From NCBI RefSeq assembly GCF_035594125.1, contig NC_087192.1:13052501-13116500 (forward strand): a stretch of 64,000 bases of DNA, read 5' to 3'. The first letter of the stretch is position 1. Each line of letters begins with the position of its first letter. Position numbers and translations under genes: made by a program. Below the pieces are notes generated by a model. It made no database searches. It saw only the letters and a list, made by a program, of their open reading frames with translations, and was not told the origin of the DNA. This DNA comes from Scylla paramamosain. Lineage: Eukaryota; Arthropoda; Malacostraca; Decapoda; Portunidae. Below, one piece after another: positions 1 to 11,685 of the stretch.

Positions 1-312
1 CAAAAACTTGCCTGTGTGGAGAAGTTTCTAAGATACCAAAATGCTGAAACTCATGAATAACACTCTTAATCAAGAAACAGAACAACCTTACTAAATGCGT
101 GTATTTTGAGTGTGTTTTTTTACATTCTTAGTTACCAAAACCCCAAATTCCATGCGAAACTAACTTTATGTGTGAATAAAATGACATTACCAGAAAAGTG
201 TCTTTGAGTGTTTTTGAGCATGTTAGGCAATAAAGCACTAAAAAGCAGGGCAATCACATAACATGGGAATAAAACCAACTTTTACGAAAAACTTGGCTTT
301 TAGTGTTTTTGA
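1..312 (-). repeat. Reverse-orientation HOR end (T subtype)
   Basis: This is reverse-orientation satellite, m6 back to m3. It carries the subtype mark AATCAAGAAACAGAAC (reverse of the TTTCTTGATTAAG form), which in forward orientation is found in T-subtype HORs at about 9470, 32310 and 41210. It ends at the recurrent junction AGTGTTTTTGACACGCATTT, where an R m3 is joined to an F m5. Confidence 0.85.
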
Positions 313-790
313 CACGCATTTAGTAAGGTTGTTCTGTTTCTCAATTAAGAGTGTTATTCATGAGTTTCAGCATTTTAGTATCTAGGAAGCTTTTCCATAT
401 ACACGAGTTTTTGCGTTTTTTGGCTTGTGGTTTTTTTGAACTATAAAACATTCATTATACACTTTTCTCGCAATGTCCCTTTGTTTCCCAATATAGAGTG
501 TTTTGTATCAATTTTGTGTTTTTTTTTTGTATGTAACAAGCTCAAAAACACTCAAAATATATATTTTTGGTAATGTTTTTCTGCTTCTTGATATTGGTTG
601 GTTTGCATCAGTTTTAGCGTTTTTCTACGTAAAAGACTGAGAAGACAAGTTTTCAGTAATTTTCTTTTGGATTCCCACATAGAGAGAGTTCCTTATTATT
701 CATCGTTTTGGTGACTAACATGCTGAAAAACACTCAAAAGACAGTTTTCTGGTAAGGGCTCTTATTTCCTGATATGCGAGGCCTTGCATG
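313..790 (+). repeat. 478-bp inverted module, forward copy inside reverse array
   Basis: This is F-orientation satellite (m5 to the start of m11) bounded by R satellite on both sides. The left breakpoint near 312 and the right breakpoint near 790 (GAGGCCTTGCATG joined to TCTTTTGAGTG) are the reverse complements of the breakpoints at 60165/60166 and 59687/59688, and the length is the same (478 bp). It carries the private form GCTTCTTGATATTGG and CATCAGTTTTAGCG, shared with the other copies of the module. Confidence 0.88.
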
Positions 791-1437
791 TCTTTTGAGT
801 GTTTTTGAGCGTGTTACGCAATAAATCACTAAAAGGAAGGGCAATTACATTACATGGGAATAAAACCAAATTTTTACCACTTTACCACTTGAAGTGTTTT
901 TGAGCTCCTTACATACCAAAACGCTAAGACGCCTGCAAAATACATTTTATGGAGAAACAGAATAATATTACCAAATACATGTTTTTTGAGTGTTTTTGAT
1001 CATATTATCTATAAAAACACTTAAATACATGCACAGAACCTTATGTTTGGGAAACGAAAGGACATTACGGGAAACGTGTATTATGAGTGTTTTTTAAGTT
1101 CCTTCAATACCTAAAAGCTAAAACCCACAAATAACACTCTTTATTTAGAAAAAAATAATAAACAAAAAAAAATTAAAAAATGGGATTTTTTTTTTTTTTG
1201 TTACTCATCCTTATAGGTACCGAGATGCGAAAATTCTGCCAAAATTCAGGGTATTTATGTGGAAAGAAGAACATTACCAAAAAAGTTAATTACAGCTTTT
1301 ATTTTCGGATTGTTAAGTACCAAACCCTAAAGTGCATGCAAAGACACCTATATAGGGAACTTAAACGACTTTATCAGAAACCTGTCTTTTCAGTGTTTTT
1401 CAGCATGTTAGGCACCAACACGATAAATAATATGGAA

Positions 1438-1452
1438 GTCAGTCAATATGTG
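1438..1452 (-). other. C mark (reverse copy)
   Basis: GTCAGTCAATATGTG is the reverse of CACATATTGACTGAC, a private m9/m10 form. It lies 648-662 bp from the module boundary at 790, the same spacing as for the forward module copies. Confidence 0.88.
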
Positions 1453-2453
1453 AATCCAAAACAAAATTACTGAAAACGTGTCTTTTCAGTGTTTTACGTA
1501 GAAAAACACTAAAGCGGATGCAAACCAACCTATATGAACAAATAGAATAACATTACTAAAAAGATATATTTTGAGTGTTTTTGAGCTTGTTACCTACAAA
1601 AAATGCAAAAATGGATGTAAAGCACTCTATATTAGGAAACAAAAGGACTTTACGAGAAACGTGTATAATGAGTGTTTTATAGTTTTAAAACAACCACAAG
1701 GCAATAAACGCAAAAATTCGTGTATATAGAGAAATTTCTTACAAACCGAAATGATGAAATGCATGAATAACACTTTTAATCAATTAACAGAACTACCTTA
1801 CCAAATTGTGTATCTTAAGTGTTTTTCACATTCTTAGTTACGAAAATGCCAAATTACATGCGAAACTACCTTCATGTGGGAAAAAAAATGACATTTCCAA
1901 AAAAGTGTATTTTTAGTGTTTTTGAGCGTGATATGCAACAATGCCCTAAAAAGCAGAACAATCACATTACATGGGAATAAAACCAACTTTTACGAAGAAC
2001 TTGCCTTTAAGTGTTTTTTAACTCCTTACATACCAAATCTCTAAAACGTATGGAAAACACCCTTTATGGAGAAACAGAATAACATTCCCAAAAACATGTA
2101 TTTTGAGTGTTTTTGATCATGTAACCTATAAAAACGCTTAAATACATGTAAAGGACCCTATGTTTGTATAACAAAAGGACATTACGAAAATCGTGTATTA
2201 TGAGTATTTTTAAGTTACTTAAGTACCAAAAAGCTAAAACCCACAAATAACACTCTTTATAGAGATCTTTTTTTTTTTGTTATTCATCTTCATAGTTACC
2301 GAGATGCCAAAATTCTGGCAAAATTCATGGAAATTTTGTGAAAAAAAAATTAGCTTTTTTCCGGGGTTATGTACAAACCCTGAAGTGTATGCAAATCCAC
2401 CTATATGGGGAAATTACACGACTTTACCAGAAACCTGTCTTTTGAGTGTTTTT

Positions 2454-2471
2454 CAGCAATATCAACAATAT
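2454..2471 (-). other. N fusion (m9 joined to m10), reverse copy
   Basis: CAGCAATATCAACAATATT is the reverse of the AATATTGTTGAAATTGCTG join, which removes about 60 bp between the m9 end and the middle of m10. Forward copies are at 11550, 14087, 20155, 25511, 37373, 45873, 52552, 57975 and 62355. Variants at about 21170 and 53580 continue as TTCTGGTACAGG. Confidence 0.88.
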
Positions 2472-2754
2472 TACTGAAAACGTGTCTTTTCAGTGATTTA
2501 CGTAGAAAAACGCTAAAACGGATGTAAACCAACCAATATGAAGAAATAGAATAAAATTTCCAAAAAGATATATTTTGATGTGTTTTTGTGCTTGTTACCT
2601 ACAAAAAATGAAAAAATGGATAAAAAAGCACTTTATATTGGCAAAGAAAAGGACATTACGAGAAACGTGTATGAGTGTTTTATAGTTTGACAAGAATCAG
2701 AAGGAGAAAAACTCAAAAACTCGTGTAAAATAAAGAAGTTTCTTATATACCAAA

Positions 2755-2890
2755 AAGCTGAAACTCATGAATAACACTTTTAATTTTGAAACAGAAATAC
2801 CTTACCAAATGTGTGTATTAGAAAAGTTTCTTACATACCAAAATGCTGGAACTCATGAATAATATTTTTAATTAAGAAATAGAACAACCT
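2755..2890 (-). repeat. D duplication of m5/m6 (reverse copy)
   Basis: The m5-end/m6 segment (GAAACTCATGAATAACAC, AATTAAGAAATAG) occurs twice in tandem, the second copy being entered through TGTGTGTATTAGAAAAG. It is the reverse counterpart of the duplications near 19.7, 37.0 and 57.6 kb. Confidence 0.85.
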
Positions 2891-4703
2891 TACTAAATGC
2901 CTGTGTTTTGAGTTTTTTTTCACATTTTTAGTTACCAAAACCCCAAATTTCATGCAAAACTAGCTTTATGTAAGAAAAAAAAATGATATTACAAGAAAAG
3001 TGTTTTTTGAGTGTTTTTGACCCAGTTATGCAATAAAGCACTAAAAAGCAGGGTAATAACATTACATGGGAATAAAAACAACTTTTACCAAGAACTTGCC
3101 TTTAAGTGTTTTTGAGCTCATTACATACCAAAACGCTAAAACGCATGCAAAACACCTTTTATGGAAAAACAGAATAAAATTACCAAAAACATATATTTTG
3201 AGGGTTTAGATCATGTTATCTATAAAAATGCTTAAATACATACAAAGAGCCTTATGTTTGCGAAACGAAATGACATTACGAAAAAATGTGTATTATAAGT
3301 GTTTTTAAGTTCCTTAAGTACCGAAAAGTTAAAACCCACAAATAACACTCTTTATTTAAAAAAAAAAGGTATTCATCTTCATAGGTACTGAGATTCCAAA
3401 ATTCTGGGAAAATTTAGGGCTACTGTATGATAAAAGAAAATTATCAAAAAAGTTAATTTTAGCTTTTTTTTCCGACTGTTATATACTAAACCCTAAAGTG
3501 CTTCCAAGGACTCCTATATGAGGAAAATAAACGACCTTACCAGAAATCTGTTTTTTGAGTGTTTTTCAGCATGTTAGGCACCAAAACGATAAATAATAAG
3601 GAACTCACTCTATATGAGAATCCAAAACAAAATTGCTGAAAACGTGTCTTTTCAGTGTTTTACGTAAAAACGCTGAAACGGATGCAAACCAACCAATATC
3701 AAGAAATAGAAAAACATTACCAAAAAGGTATATTTTGAGTGTTTTTTGAGCATGTTACCTACAAAAAACGGGAAAATTGATGCAAAGCACTCTATATAAG
3801 AAAAGAAAAGGACTTTGCAAAAAAAGTGTATAATGAGTTGTTTATAGTTCAAACGAACCAAAAGGCTAAAAACATAAAAACTCGTGTATATGGAGAATGT
3901 TCCTAGATACCAAAATGCTGCTCATGAACACCACTCTTAATTGAAAAACAGAACAACCTTACTAAATGCGTGTATTTTGCGAGCTTTTCACATTCTTAGT
4001 TATCAAAACCCCAAATTGCATGCACAACCACCTTTATGTGAGGAAAAAAATGACATTACCAGAAAAGTGTCTTTTAAGTGTTTTTGAGCGTGATAGGCAA
4101 TAAAGCACTAAAAAGCACGGCAATCATATTACATTGGAATAACACCAATTTATAACAAAAAACTTGCCTTTAAGTGTTTTTGAGCTCTTTATATAACAAA
4201 CCGCTAAAACGCATGCAAAACAAACTTTATGGAGAAACCAAAAACATATATTTTGAGCGTTTTTTGATCATGTTATCTATAAAAACGTTTAAATACATGC
4301 AAAGAACATTATGTTTGGGAAACAAAAGGACTTTACGAGAAACGTGTATTATGAGTGTTTTTTTTAAGTTCCTTCAGTACCAAAAAGCTAATACCCACAA
4401 ATAACTTTCTTTATTTAGAAAATTAAAAAAGAAAAATATATAAAATAGGAATTTTTTTTTTTTTCATCTTCATGGTACCGAGATGCCGAAATTCTGGGAA
4501 AATTCAGGGGAATCGTATGATAAAAGAATATTATCAAAAAAGTTAATTTCAGCTTTTTTTTTTCAAACTGTTATGTACCAAACCCTAAAGTGCATACAAA
4601 GCCTCCTATATGAAGAAATTTAACGACCTTTCCAGAAATCTGTGTTTTGAGTGTTTTTTAGCATGTTAAGCACCAAAACGATAAATAATAAGGAACTCAT
4701 CTC

Positions 4704-4735
4704 TATATGGGAATCCATATATATATGGGAATCCA
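4704..4735. repeat. 18-bp tandem duplication
   Basis: TATATGGGAATCCA occurs at 4704 and again at 4722, separated by TATA. Other reverse HORs have it once. Confidence 0.95.
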
Positions 4736-5446
4736 AAGTTACTGAAAACGTGTCTTCTCAGTGTTTTACGTAGAAAAACACTAAACCTGATGGAAAGCAA
4801 CCAATATCAAGGAATAGAAAAATGTTACTAAAAAGGTATATTTTGAGTGTTTTTGAGCTTATTACCTACAAAAAACGCGAAAATTGATGCAAAGCATTCT
4901 ATATTGAAAAACAAAAGGACATTGCAAGAAAAGTGTATAATGAGTGTTTTATAGTTCAAAAGAACCACAAGGCAAAAAACGCAAAATCTCGTGTATATGG
5001 AGAGGTTTCCTAGATACAAAAATGCTAAAACTCATGTATAACACTCTTAATTGAGAAACAGAACAACCTTAATAAATGCGTGTATTTTGAGTGCTTTTCA
5101 CATTCTAAGTTACCAAAACCCCAAATTGCATGGGAAAATAGATTTGTGGGAAAAAAAAGACTTTACCAGAAAAGTGTCTTTTAAGGGTTTATGAGCGTGA
5201 TAGGCAATAAAGCACTAAAAAGGAGGGCAATCACATTACAATGGAGGAAAACAAATTTTTACCAAGAACTTGCCTTTAAGTGTTTTTGAGCTCCTTATAT
5301 ACCAAAACATTAAAACGCCTGCAAAACACTCTTTTTGGTGAAACAGAATAATATTACCAAAAACATATATTTTGAGTGTATTTGATTATGTTACCAATGA
5401 AAACGTTTAAATACATGCAAAGAACACTATTTTTGGGAAACGAAAG

Positions 5447-5470
5447 GAGATTACGAGATTACGAGATTAC
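5447..5470. repeat. Micro-tandem GAGATTAC x3
   Basis: Three exact 8-bp copies, in a place where other HORs have a single ATTACGAGAAACG. Confidence 0.95.
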
Positions 5471-7513
5471 GTGTATTATGAGTGTTTTTAACTTCATTAA
5501 TTACCAAAAAGCTAAAAGCCACAAATAACACTCTTTATTGAGAAACAATAAATAAATAAAAAAAAATACGATATTTTTTTTTCTTTCTTATTCATCTTCA
5601 CTGGTACCGAGATGCCAAAATTCGGGCAAAATTCAGGAAATTATGTGAAATAAGAACATTATCAAAAAAGTTAAATTTAGCTTTTTTTTCGGACTATTAT
5701 GTACCAAACCCCTAAAGTGCATGGAAAGCCACCTATATGGGGAAATTAAACGTTTTTGCCAGAAAACGGTCTTATGAGTGTTTTACAGCATCTTAGGAAC
5801 CAACACGATAAATAAGATGGAAGTCAATATATATGGGAATCCAAAACAATATTACTAAAAACGTGTCTTTTCGGTGTTTTACGTAGAAAAACGCTAAAAC
5901 GGATGCAAACTAACCAATATGAAGGAATAAAATAACATTACCAAAAAGGTATATTTTGAGTGTTTTTGAAATTGTTACCTACAAAAAACGCGAAAACAGA
6001 TGGAAAGCTCTCTATATTGGGAAACAAAAGGACATTACGAGAAACGTGTATAATGTGTGTTTTATAATTTCACAAGAACTACAAGGCAAAAAACGCAAAA
6101 ACTCGTGTATATAGAGAAGTTTCTTACATTCCAAAATGCTGAAACTCTGGAACAACACTTTAAATTGAGAAAAAGAACAATCTTACTAAATGCGTGTATT
6201 TTGAGTGCTTTTCATATCCTTAGCTACCAAAACCCCAAATTGCATGCGAAATCAGCTTTATATGGGAAAAAAATGACATTACCAGAAAAATGTCTTTTGA
6301 GTGTTTTTGAGCGTGTTAGGCAATAAAGCATTAAAAAGCAGGGCAATCACATTACATTGAAATAAAACCAATTTTTAACAAGAAGTTGCCTTTAAGTTTA
6401 TTTGAGCTCCTTATATACCAAAACACTAAAATGCATGCAAAATAAACTTGATGGTGAAACAGAATAACATTACCAAAAACATGTATTTTGAGTGTTTTGA
6501 TAATGTTACCAATAAAAACGCTTAAATACATGCAAAGAAGCCTATTTTTTGGGAAACAAAAGGGCATTACGAGAAACGTGCATTATGAGTGTTTTCAAGT
6601 TCATTAGGTACGAAAAAGCTAAAAGCCACCAATTACACTCTTTATTGAGAAAAAAATAAATAAATAAATAAAAAAATACGATAATTTTTTCATTCTTATT
6701 CATCTTCACAGATAGGGAGGTGCCAAAATTCGGGCAAAGTTAAGGAAATTATATAAAATAAGAACATTATCAAAAAAGTTACATTTAGCTTTTTTTTTGG
6801 ACTGATATGTATCAAACACCTAAATTGCATGCAGAGCCACCTATATGGGGAAATTAAACGTCTTTGCCAGAAAACTGTCTTTTGAGGGTTTTCCAGCATG
6901 TTAGAAACTAACACGATAAAACTCAAGGAAGTCAATCTATATAGGAATCCAAAACAAAATTACTGAAAACGTGTCTTTTTGGTGTTTTAAGTAGAAAACG
7001 CTAAAACGGATGCAAACCAACCAATATGAAGAAATAGAATAACATTAGTAAAAAATATATTTTGTGTTTTCTTGAGCTTGTTACATAAAAATAACGCGAA
7101 AATATATGCAAAGCACTCTATATAAGGAAAAAAAGGACATAACGAGAAACGTGTATAATGAGTGTTTTGTAGTTTTACCAGAATCACAAGGCAAAAAACG
7201 CAAAAACTCGACTATATGGAGAAGTTTCTAAAATACCAAAATACTGAAACTCATGAATAACACTCGTAATCAAGAAACAGAACAACTTTACTAAATGCGT
7301 GTATTTTAAGTGTTTTTTTTTACATTCTTAGTTACCAAAACCCCAAATTCCATGCGAAACTAGCTTGATGTGGTAAAAAAAAATGACATTACCAGGAAAG
7401 TGTCTTTGAGTGTTTTTGAGCGTGTTAGGCAATAAAACAATAAAAAGCAGGGCAATCACATTACGTGGGAATAAAACCAACTTTTACGAAGAACTTGCCT
7501 TTTAGTGTTTTTG

Positions 7514-7811
7514 ACACGCATTTAGTAAAGTTGCTCTGTTTCTCAATTAAGAGTGTTATTCATGAGTTTCAGCATATACACGAGTTTTTGCGTTTTTTGC
7601 CTTGTGTTTTTTTGAACTATAAAACATTTATTATACACTTTTCTCGCAATGTCCCTTTGTTTCCCAATATAGAGTGCTTTGTATCCAATTTCCCGTTTTT
7701 TTTTGTAGGTAACAAGCTCAAAAACACTCATAATATACATTTTGTTTTTGTGCTTCTTGATATTGGTTGGTTTGTATCAGTTTTAGCGTGTTTCTACGTA
7801 AAACACTGAAA
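7514..7811 (+). repeat. Truncated forward copy of the inverted module
   Basis: It opens with the same breakpoint as 312 (CTTTTAGTGTTTTTGACACG) and carries the private TGCTTCTTGATATTGG form, but stops inside m9 instead of running to m11. The right edge abuts R satellite in the same monomer and so forms a hairpin (7785-7859). It corresponds in mirror image to 31769-32066. Confidence 0.87.
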
Positions 7812-7859
7812 AAAATTACTGAAAACGTGTCTTTTCAGTGTTTTACGTAGAAAAACGCT
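7785..7859. repeat. Near-perfect hairpin at F/R junction
   Basis: The arms are 7785-7812 and 7832-7859, 28 bp each with one mismatch (position 7790 G), and the loop is 19 nt. The core is CTACGTAAAACACTG against CAGTGTTTTACGTAG. Weaker complementarity continues outward because both flanks are the same monomer in opposite orientation. Confidence 0.95.
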
Positions 7860-9243
7860 AAAGCAGATACAAACCATCCTATATGAAGAAATAGAATAAC
7901 ATTACCGAAAAGATATATTTTGAGTGTTTTTGAGCTTGTTACCTACAAAAAATGCAAAAATGGATGTAAAAGCACTCTATATTAGGAAACAAAAGGAGAA
8001 ACGTGTATAATGAGTGTTTTATAGTTTTAAAAGAACCACAAGGCAATAAACGCAAAATCTCGTGTATATATGGAAATTTCTTACATACCAAAATGAATAA
8101 ATGCATGAATAACACTTTTAATAGATAAACAGAACTACCTTACCAAATTGTGTATTTTCAGTGTTTTTCCCATCGTTAGTTACGAAAATGCCAAATTACA
8201 TGCGAAACTAGGTTCATGTGGGAAAAAAAAATGATATTACCAGAAAAGTGTCTTTTGAGTGTTTTTTTCAGCGTGATATGGAACAAAGCACTAAAAATAA
8301 GAACGATCATATTACATGGGAATAAAACCAACTTTTACGAAGAATTTTTTAACCCCTTATATACCAAACCGCTAAAACGCATGGAAAACAAACTTTATGG
8401 AGAAACAGAATAACATATACCAAAAACATGTATTTTTAGTGTTTTTGATCATGTTATCTTTAAAAACGCTTAAGTACATGCAAAGAACATTATGTTTGGG
8501 AAAGAAAAGGACATTACGAGAAGCGTGTATTATGAGTGTTTTTTTTTAGTTCCTTAAGTACCAAAAAGCTAAAACACACAAATAAATAAATAAATAAAGT
8601 AAAAAAATATAAAAAATAAATATATATATATTTTTTTTGTTATTCATATTCAAAGGTGCCAAATGCCAAAATTCCAGAAATGGAATGCCAGAGATGCCAA
8701 AATTCTGGGAAAATTCAGAATATTATCAAAAAAGTTAATTTCAGCTTTTTTTTTCGGACTGTTATATACCAAACCCTAAAGTGCATGCAAAATTAAACGA
8801 CCTTACCAGAAATCTGTGTTTTTAGTGTTTTTTAGCATGTTAGGCACAAAAACGATAAATAATAAGGAACTCACTCTATATGGGATTCCAAAACAAAGTT
8901 ACTGAAAACGTGTCTTCTCAGTGTTTTACGTAGAAACACGTTAAAACGGATGGAAACCAACCAATATCAAGAAATAGAAAAACGTTACCAAAAAGGTATA
9001 TTTTGAGTGTTTTTGAGCTTTTTACCTACAAAAAACGCATAAATTGATGCAAAACACTCTATATTGGGAAAGAAAAGGACTTTGCAAGAAAAGTGTATAA
9101 TAAGTGTTTTATAGTTCAAAAAAACCACAAGGCAAAAGACGAAAAAACTCGTGTGTATGGAGAAGCTTCCTAAATACTAAAATGCTGAAACTCATGAATA
9201 ACACTCTTAATTAAGAAACAGAACAACCTTACTAAATGTGTGT
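7812..9243 (-). repeat. Reverse-orientation HOR array up to the main switch point
   Basis: This is a little more than one R HOR, with its linker near 8635-8660 followed by an internal shuffle (8658-8700) that repeats part of the GCCAAAATTC segment. The start matches, in reverse, the HOR that ends near 30940 (CATCCTATATGAAG versus CTTCATATAGGATGG). The end, CTAAATGTGTGT, is joined to forward CAAAAACACTAAAAGGC at 9243/9244. Confidence 0.85.
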
Positions 9244-9721
9244 CAAAAACACTAAAAGGCAAGTTCTTCGTAAAAGTTGGTTTTATTCCCATGTAATGTG
9301 ATTGCCCTGCTTTTTAGTGCTTTATTGCCTAACACGCTCAAAAACACTCAAAGACACTTTTCTGGTAATGTCATTTTTTTCCCACATAAAGTTAGTTTCG
9401 CATGGAATTTGGAATTTTGCTAAGAATGTAAAAAAAAAAACCCAAAATGCATGCATTTAGTAAGATTTTTTTGTTTCTTGATTAAGAGTGTTTCAGCATT
9501 TTGGTATCTTAGAAACTTCTCTACACAGACGAATTTTTGCGGTGTTTGCCTTGTGATTCTGGTGAAACTATAAAACACTCATTATACACGTTTCTCGTTC
9601 TGTCCTTTTTTTTTTTATGTAACAAGATCAAACACACACAAAATATACTTTTCTGGTAATATTATTCTCTTTTTTTTCATATTGGTTGGTTTGCATCAGT
9701 TTTAGCGTTTTTCTACGTAAA

Positions 9722-9733
9722 TCTTTTAAAAGA
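9722..9733. repeat. T-subtype 12-bp palindrome TCTTTTAAAAGA
   Basis: It replaces the ACACTGAAAAGA of m9. Exact copies are at 32597-32608, 41495-41506 and 60302-60313. It marks the HOR that begins at a structural discontinuity. Confidence 0.9.
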
Positions 9734-10611
9734 CACGTTTTCAATAATTTTGTTTTAGATTTCCATATAGAGTGACTTTAATATTATTTATCGTTTTGGT
9801 GCCTAACATACTTTTTGGTGGCTTTTGCCTAACATGCGTAAAAACACTCAAAAGACAGGTTTCTTGTAAAGACGTTAAATTTTCCCAAATAGGTGGCTTT
9901 GCATACACTTTATGGTTTGGTACATAACTCCAAATATTCTTTTTTCAACATAATTTCCATGAATTTTGGCAGAATTTTGGCATCTTGGTATCTATTAACA
10001 TGAATAACAAAAAAACTAAAAATGCTATTTTTTTATTTTAATTTTTTTTTCTCTATAAAAAGTGTTATTTGTAGGTTTTAACGTTTTGGCACTTAAGCAA
10101 CTTAAAAACATTCATAATACACATTTCTCGTAATGTCCTTTCGTTTCCCAAATATAGGGATCTTTGCATGTATTTAAGCGTTTTTATAGGTAACATGATA
10201 AAAAACACTCAAAAACACTTGTTTTTCGTGATGTTATTCTGCTTCTCCATAAAAGAGTGTTTTGCATGCGTTTTAGCGATTTGGTATGTAAGGAGCTGAA
10301 AAACACTTCAAGGCAAGTTCTTTGTAAAAGTTGGTTTTATTCCAATGTAATATGATTGCCCTGCTTTTTAGTGCTTTATTGCCTAACACGCTCAAAAACA
10401 CTCAAAAGACACTTCTGGTAATGTCATTTTTTTCCCTCATAAAGCTAGTTTCCCATGCTATTTGAGGTTTTGCTAAGAATGTGAAAAAACACTCAAAATA
10501 CAGGCACTTGGTAATGTTGTTCTGGTTCAGAATTAAAATTGTTATTCATAAGTTTCAGCATTTTGGTGTCTAAGAAACTTCTTTATATACACGACTTTAT
10601 GCGCTTTATAC

Positions 10612-10635
10612 CTTGTGTTTCTTGTGAACCACAAG
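10612..10635. repeat. P hairpin insertion in m7 (copy 1)
   Basis: Arms CTTGTGTTTC and GAACCACAAG (9 of 10 paired), loop TTGT. It belongs to the P1 subtype, whose linker-side deletion follows near 10885. Confidence 0.9.
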
Positions 10636-10881
10636 TTCTTTTGCCCGAATATAAAAAGACAATCATTATAGACGTTTCTCGTAATGTCCTTCTCTTTCCC
10701 AATAGGGAGTGCTTTGCATTCATTTTCGCGTTTTTTTCTAGGTAACAAGCTCAAAAACACTCAAAATATACCTTTTTGGTACTGTTATTCTATTTCTTCA
10801 TATTGATTGGTTTGCATCCGTTTTAACGTTTTTCTACGTAAAACACCGAAAAAACACGTTTTCAGTAATTTTGTTTTCGAT

Positions 10882-10902
10882 TCCCAAAGAATATTGCCAG
10901 AA
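10882..10902 (+). other. P1 deletion scar (m9 joined to m12), copy 1
   Basis: GATTCCCAAAGAATATTGCC joins m9 to the m12 tail and removes m10, m11 and part of m12 (about 200 bp). The same join occurs near 42588, 45015 and 61455. Confidence 0.9.
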
Positions 10903-11285
10903 TTTTTGCATCTTAGTACCTATGAAGATGAATAACAAAAAAAAATATTTTATTTATTTTTAAGGAACTTAAAAACACTCATAATACTCGTAATGTTCTT
11001 TCGATTCCCAAACATAAGTTTCTTTGCATGTATTTAAGCGTTTTTATAATTAACATTATCAAAAACACTGAAAATTCATGTTTTTGGTAATGTTACTCTG
11101 TTTCTCCATAAAAGGGTGTTTTTGCATGCGTTTTAGCGTTTTGGCATGTAAGGAGTTAAAAAAAAAAACCCTTAAAGGCAAGTTCTTCGTAAAAGTTGGT
11201 TTTATTCCCATGTAATATGATTGTTCTGCTTTTTAGTGCTTTGTTGCATATCACGCTTAAAAACACTCAAAAGACATTTTTTTGG

Positions 11286-11300
11286 TAATATCTAGTTTTT
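11286..11300 (+). other. m4-to-m7 fusion
   Basis: GGTAATATCTAG runs straight into TTTTTTCGTTTTTTGCC, so m5 and m6 are missing in this HOR. Confidence 0.8.
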
Positions 11301-11662
11301 TCGTTTTTTGCCTTGTGGTTCGTATGAAACTATAAAACACTCATTGTACACGTTTCTCGTAATGTTCTTTTGTTTCCCAATATTGAGTACTTTCCATCCA
11401 TTTTCGCATTTTTTCTAGGTAACAAGTTGAAAAACACTCAAAATATATCTTTTTGGTAAAGTTATTCTATTTCTTCATATTTGTTGGTTTGCATCCGTTT
11501 TAGCATTTTTCTTCGTAAATCACTGAAAAGACACGTTTTTAGTAATATTGTTGAAATTGCTGAAAAACACTCAAAAGACAGATTTCTGGTAAAGTCGTGT
11601 AATTTCCCCATATAGGTGGCTTTGCATGCACTTCTGGGTTTGATACATAATTCCGGAAAAAA

Positions 11663-11685
11663 GCTAATTTTTTTTTACATGTCCT
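11663..11685 (+). other. m11-to-m1 fusion, copy 1
   Basis: After CCGGAAAAAAGCTAA and a T-run the sequence jumps to ATGTCCTTTCATTTCACAG, so the whole linker is missing. The same fusion is near 45990-46005. Confidence 0.88.

Larger units (their letters stand above)
791..7513 (-). repeat. Reverse-orientation HOR array, about six HOR copies
   Basis: There are six HORs in reverse orientation, with linkers near 1195, 2285, 3378, 4465, 5595 and 6705 (spacing about 1.09-1.13 kb). Read right to left, the subtypes are T HOR (7.0-7.5 kb), a HOR with CGATAAAACTCAAGG near 6915, the form at 4.8-5.0 kb, the D duplication (2.76-2.89 kb), the N fusion (2454-2471), the C mark (1438-1452), then the inverted module. 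This is the order seen in forward orientation at 32.07-38.4 kb. From the module boundary at 7514 to the one at 313 is 7.2 kb, the cleanest measure of the third-level period. It also holds two micro-duplications (4704-4735, 5447-5470). Confidence 0.9.

Noticed and set aside
8576..8640. (AAAT)n and (TA)n runs as an independent microsatellite
   Set aside because: This is the variable A/T tract of the HOR linker. Similar runs are found in most linkers.
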